64,000 bases of DNA from Anabaena lutea FACHB-196 (GTDB taxonomy: Bacteria; Cyanobacteriota; Cyanobacteriia; Cyanobacteriales; Nostocaceae), in the NCBI RefSeq assembly GCF_014698305.1, contig NZ_JACJST010000006.1, positions 62,001-126,000 of the forward strand, read 5' to 3'. Shown here piece after piece: positions 62,274 to 64,000 of the stretch (its first letter is position 1; the number at the start of each line of letters is the position of its first letter). The notes beneath the pieces were generated by a model that made no database searches, was not told the origin of the DNA, and worked only from the letters and a program-made list of their open reading frames with translations. The translations under genes were made by a program, and so were the position numbers.

Positions 62274-62711
62274 TTAACTGTACTTAACTTGATTAGTTTG
62301 CCGATCATAATCAGCAGTCAAAATCAGTTTTTTGTCAGCAGCATAAACTAAAACTTTTAAGTCTTGATTGGGGAAGTTTTTCCGAAAACCCTGAACTAAA
62401 GATGTTGCTAATGGTTTGACATCACTAGGACGAACTTGAGGAGAAATCACAACAGCTAGTTTATTATTATCCCGGACGTATGCATCCTGAACTAATCCTT
62501 GAGAAGTTTGGATAACCCAATTACCAAAACTCTGTCCCCCTGGAGTATTACCACGCTGTAATTCTGCATAAGTAACATCTCTACCAATGGCTGTTGGGGC
62601 ATTTGCGCGGTCAGATGTCGTTGTTCCACCGCCGCAAGCAGTAGTTAAAGTCACTACTAAAATCAAGACAAAAGCAATCAATATTTGACGACTCTGCTGA
62701 AGCCGATTCAT
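62274..62711 (-). CDS. Putative lipoprotein, 145 residues
   Basis: Unknown function. N-terminal signal RQILIAFVLILVVTLTTACG carries a lipobox LTTAC with the Cys near residue 26, then a Gly/Thr-rich linker. The mature part has alternating strand and helix pattern (NKLAVVISPQVRPSDVKPLA, then DLKVLVYAADKKLIL). The length and pattern resemble small YhcN/YlaJ-type sporulation-lipoprotein folds, but the match is weak. It lies upstream of the hypothetical protein gene by 23 bp. Confidence 0.72.
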   Translation of the reverse strand: MNRLQQSRQILIAFVLILVVTLTTACGGGTTTSDRANAPTAIGRDVTYAELQRGNTPGGQSFGNWVIQTSQGLVQDAYVRDNNKLAVVISPQVRPSDVKPLATSLVQGFRKNFPNQDLKVLVYAADKKLILTADYDRQTNQVKYS

Positions 62712-62850
62712 ATTTTTATCTCCTCATAAATAAAGCACATTACATTTAACAATCCCTAAATTAAGGAATCTGTAATTTAGATAAATATCTCCGCAGCCCT
62801 TTATGGTTCGTAATTGCTTTGCGACTGCAACTACGAACTATATTATTTAT

Positions 62851-63033
62851 CTAATCAATGTTTTTCTTAACACTATCTTTCACATCTTCAACAGCGTGTC
62901 TTACTTGACTTTCTGCCTGTTTTGCTTGACCCTCAGCTTGATCTTTTGGATCGCCAGTGACATTTCCTACGGCTTCTTGGGCTTTCCCTTCAATATTTTT
63001 AGCTGTGGCTTTTGCGCGTTCTTCTAAACTCAT
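62851..63033 (-). CDS. CsbD family stress protein
   Basis: A 60-residue, highly charged helical protein starting MSLEERAKATAKNIEGKAQE, with AVGNVTGDPKDQAEGQAKQA, the signature of the CsbD family. These small hydrophilic proteins accumulate under general or osmotic stress in many bacteria; their molecular task is not known. AGGAA precedes the ATG. The open frame on the opposite strand (62803-63027) is a mirror of this gene and is rejected. Confidence 0.88.
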   Translation of the reverse strand: MSLEERAKATAKNIEGKAQEAVGNVTGDPKDQAEGQAKQAESQVRHAVEDVKDSVKKNID

Positions 63034-63518
63034 TGGAATGTTCCTCTGTGACTTAACTTACTCCTATAAGTTAGCTTAACCATTGGTTTAATTCTTCCGT
63101 CATAAGGTACATAAAGTAGATTTATTATCTATATAAAAAGATAGATATATAACTACTATTTAATTTTCAAATTATAATATGTAGGGTGGGCATTGCCCAC
63201 CATATCTAGGATTCCTAGATATTCTATTTGATGAACTAAAAATCATTTTTTTAGAGGTTGCTTAAGCCATAAAATTATCATTACAATCCTACTAAGCGTG
63301 ACGTAAATGATTTAGGAATTACGCAAAAAATCTCTCAAACTTTTATTTTCCTGTATCCTCTGTGGTTAGTTTTGACCTTACTTGTGGGTAAGTCCTGTAA
63401 TTTATAATCGCCCTAGTTATGCTGCAAAATGTAAATTAACCTATCTGTATCCTTGCCACAAAGCCTCCTAACCTGATAATGAGAGTTAGGACAATTGCAG
63501 AAAGGTAGGTTACGATTC
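63034..63518. other. Intergenic, 485 bp
   Basis: AT-rich divergent spacer with a GTAGGGTGGGCATTGCCCACC palindrome (63181-63201), a family member also seen near 24898, 56795 and 61695. No other feature is recognised. Confidence 0.6.
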
Positions 63519-64000
63519 ATGGCTTATTCATGGTTTAAAGCGTTTCACATTATTGGCTTTGTGGTTTGGTTTGCGGGTTTATTCTACCTAGTGAGGCTGT
63601 TTATCTACCACGTTGAAGCCAACCAGGAACCAGAACCAGCAAAAACGATACTGAAAAATCAGTATCAAATTATGGAAAAGCGTCTTTATGACATTATTAC
63701 TACTCCAGGGATGTTTGTGACGATAGCAATGGCTATTGGTATCCTCTCTACCAACCCAGATTTGTTAAAAGAACCCTGGTTACATTTTAAATTAGGGTTT
63801 GTTGCCATTTTAATAGGCTATCATCATTATTGCGGTAGGTTGATGAAGCAATTAGCAACAGATGAATGTAAGTGGAGTGGTCAACATTTACGGGCTTTAA
63901 ATGAAGCACCAACTCTTTTGTTAGTTGTGATTGTGATGTTGGCTATATTTAAGAATAATTTGCCTACAGACCTCACTGCTTGGTTAATTTTTGGTTTAGT
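63519..64000 (+). CDS. hemJ: Protoporphyrinogen oxidase HemJ, 3' end cut by window edge
   Basis: The first 160 codons of a membrane heme-biosynthesis enzyme of the HemJ (UPF0093/YfcA-like) family, which oxidises protoporphyrinogen IX in most cyanobacteria. It begins MAYSWFKAFHIIGFVVWFAG with the conserved His near residue 10, continues YLVRLFIYHVEAN, MEKRLYDIITTPGMFVTIAM and LIGYHHYCGRLMKQL. About four transmembrane helices are visible; the typical length is about 190 to 200 residues, so some 35 are missing. AAAGGT lies upstream of the ATG. Confidence 0.9.
   Translation, partial: MAYSWFKAFHIIGFVVWFAGLFYLVRLFIYHVEANQEPEPAKTILKNQYQIMEKRLYDIITTPGMFVTIAMAIGILSTNPDLLKEPWLHFKLGFVAILIGYHHYCGRLMKQLATDECKWSGQHLRALNEAPTLLLVVIVMLAIFKNNLPTDLTAWLIFGL

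Noticed and set aside
62803-63027. Hydrophobic plus-strand frame of 74 codons
   Set aside because: It is the mirror of the CsbD gene, whose family signature is clear on the other strand.

Overview
The window looks like the chromosome of a filamentous, probably heterocyst-forming cyanobacterium (Nostocales). Four things support this: a psaB gene for photosystem I, a cyanobacterial NdhI, the sufR-sufBCDS arrangement, many GCGATCGC (HIP1-type) octamers, and AT-rich spacers full of short tandem repeats and palindromic repeats. No rRNA, tRNA, CRISPR array, complete transposase or prophage gene was recognised. Identification rests on reading the sequence only; no search was run.

Layout. 0-1.6 kb: the end of an MFS exporter and a stand-alone RibD-type deaminase bracketed by a 21-bp inverted repeat. 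1.9-23.1 kb: a large organosulfur/sulfonate island. It holds three SsuA-type binding proteins, one SsuB ATPase, one SsuC permease, a TauD-family dioxygenase, an NfsA-like flavin reductase and an OprB/SLH porin. It also holds a long minus-strand run: methyltransferase, glutathione transferase, DUF442 phosphatase, SDR, a flavoprotein and ferredoxin pair resembling AprA/AprB, a D-2-hydroxyacid dehydrogenase and ComB. Two gene remnants (amidohydrolase, threonine dehydratase) lie within it. 23.3-32 kb: CPBP protease, TM2 protein, copper P-type ATPase, FHA protein, Rieske ferredoxin and a broken histidine kinase next to a heptamer array. 32-41 kb: Ap4A phosphorylase, a class-V aminotransferase, and the Fe-S assembly locus sufBCDS with divergent sufR and two SufR-type operators. 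41-44 kb: a PEBP/YbhB gene whose lipoprotein signal was knocked out of frame by a 10-bp duplication, YbjQ, and a TPR protein. 44.4-49 kb: an NAD biosynthesis locus (nadE, nrtR, nadD, pncB) with a perfect 23-bp palindrome upstream. 49-56.7 kb: small conserved protein, LCP protein, AI-2E transporter, subtilase, rpe. 57-60.6 kb: an isolated ndhI divergent from a 45-codon PsaX-like gene and a psaB that looks like a second copy. 61.7-64 kb: stress-type small proteins (lipoprotein, CsbD) and the start of hemJ.

How the genes may work together (inference). The island could import organosulfonates through the outer membrane (porin) and inner membrane (SsuABC) and cleave them with TauD. Sulfite, sulfolactate or glutathione-linked intermediates could then be handled by the AprAB-like pair, ComB, the hydroxyacid dehydrogenase and the GST/DUF442 genes. 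Suf and class-V desulfurase genes lie about 10 kb further on. The psaX-like/psaB/ndhI cluster suggests a condition-specific photosystem I and NDH-1 module, as for cyclic electron flow. The most noteworthy observations are the sulfonate island with its AprAB-like pair, the psaX-like/psaB/ndhI cluster, the frameshifted lipoprotein signal, the candidate NrtR operator, and a 112-bp MITE-like element present twice in opposite orientation 18 kb apart.
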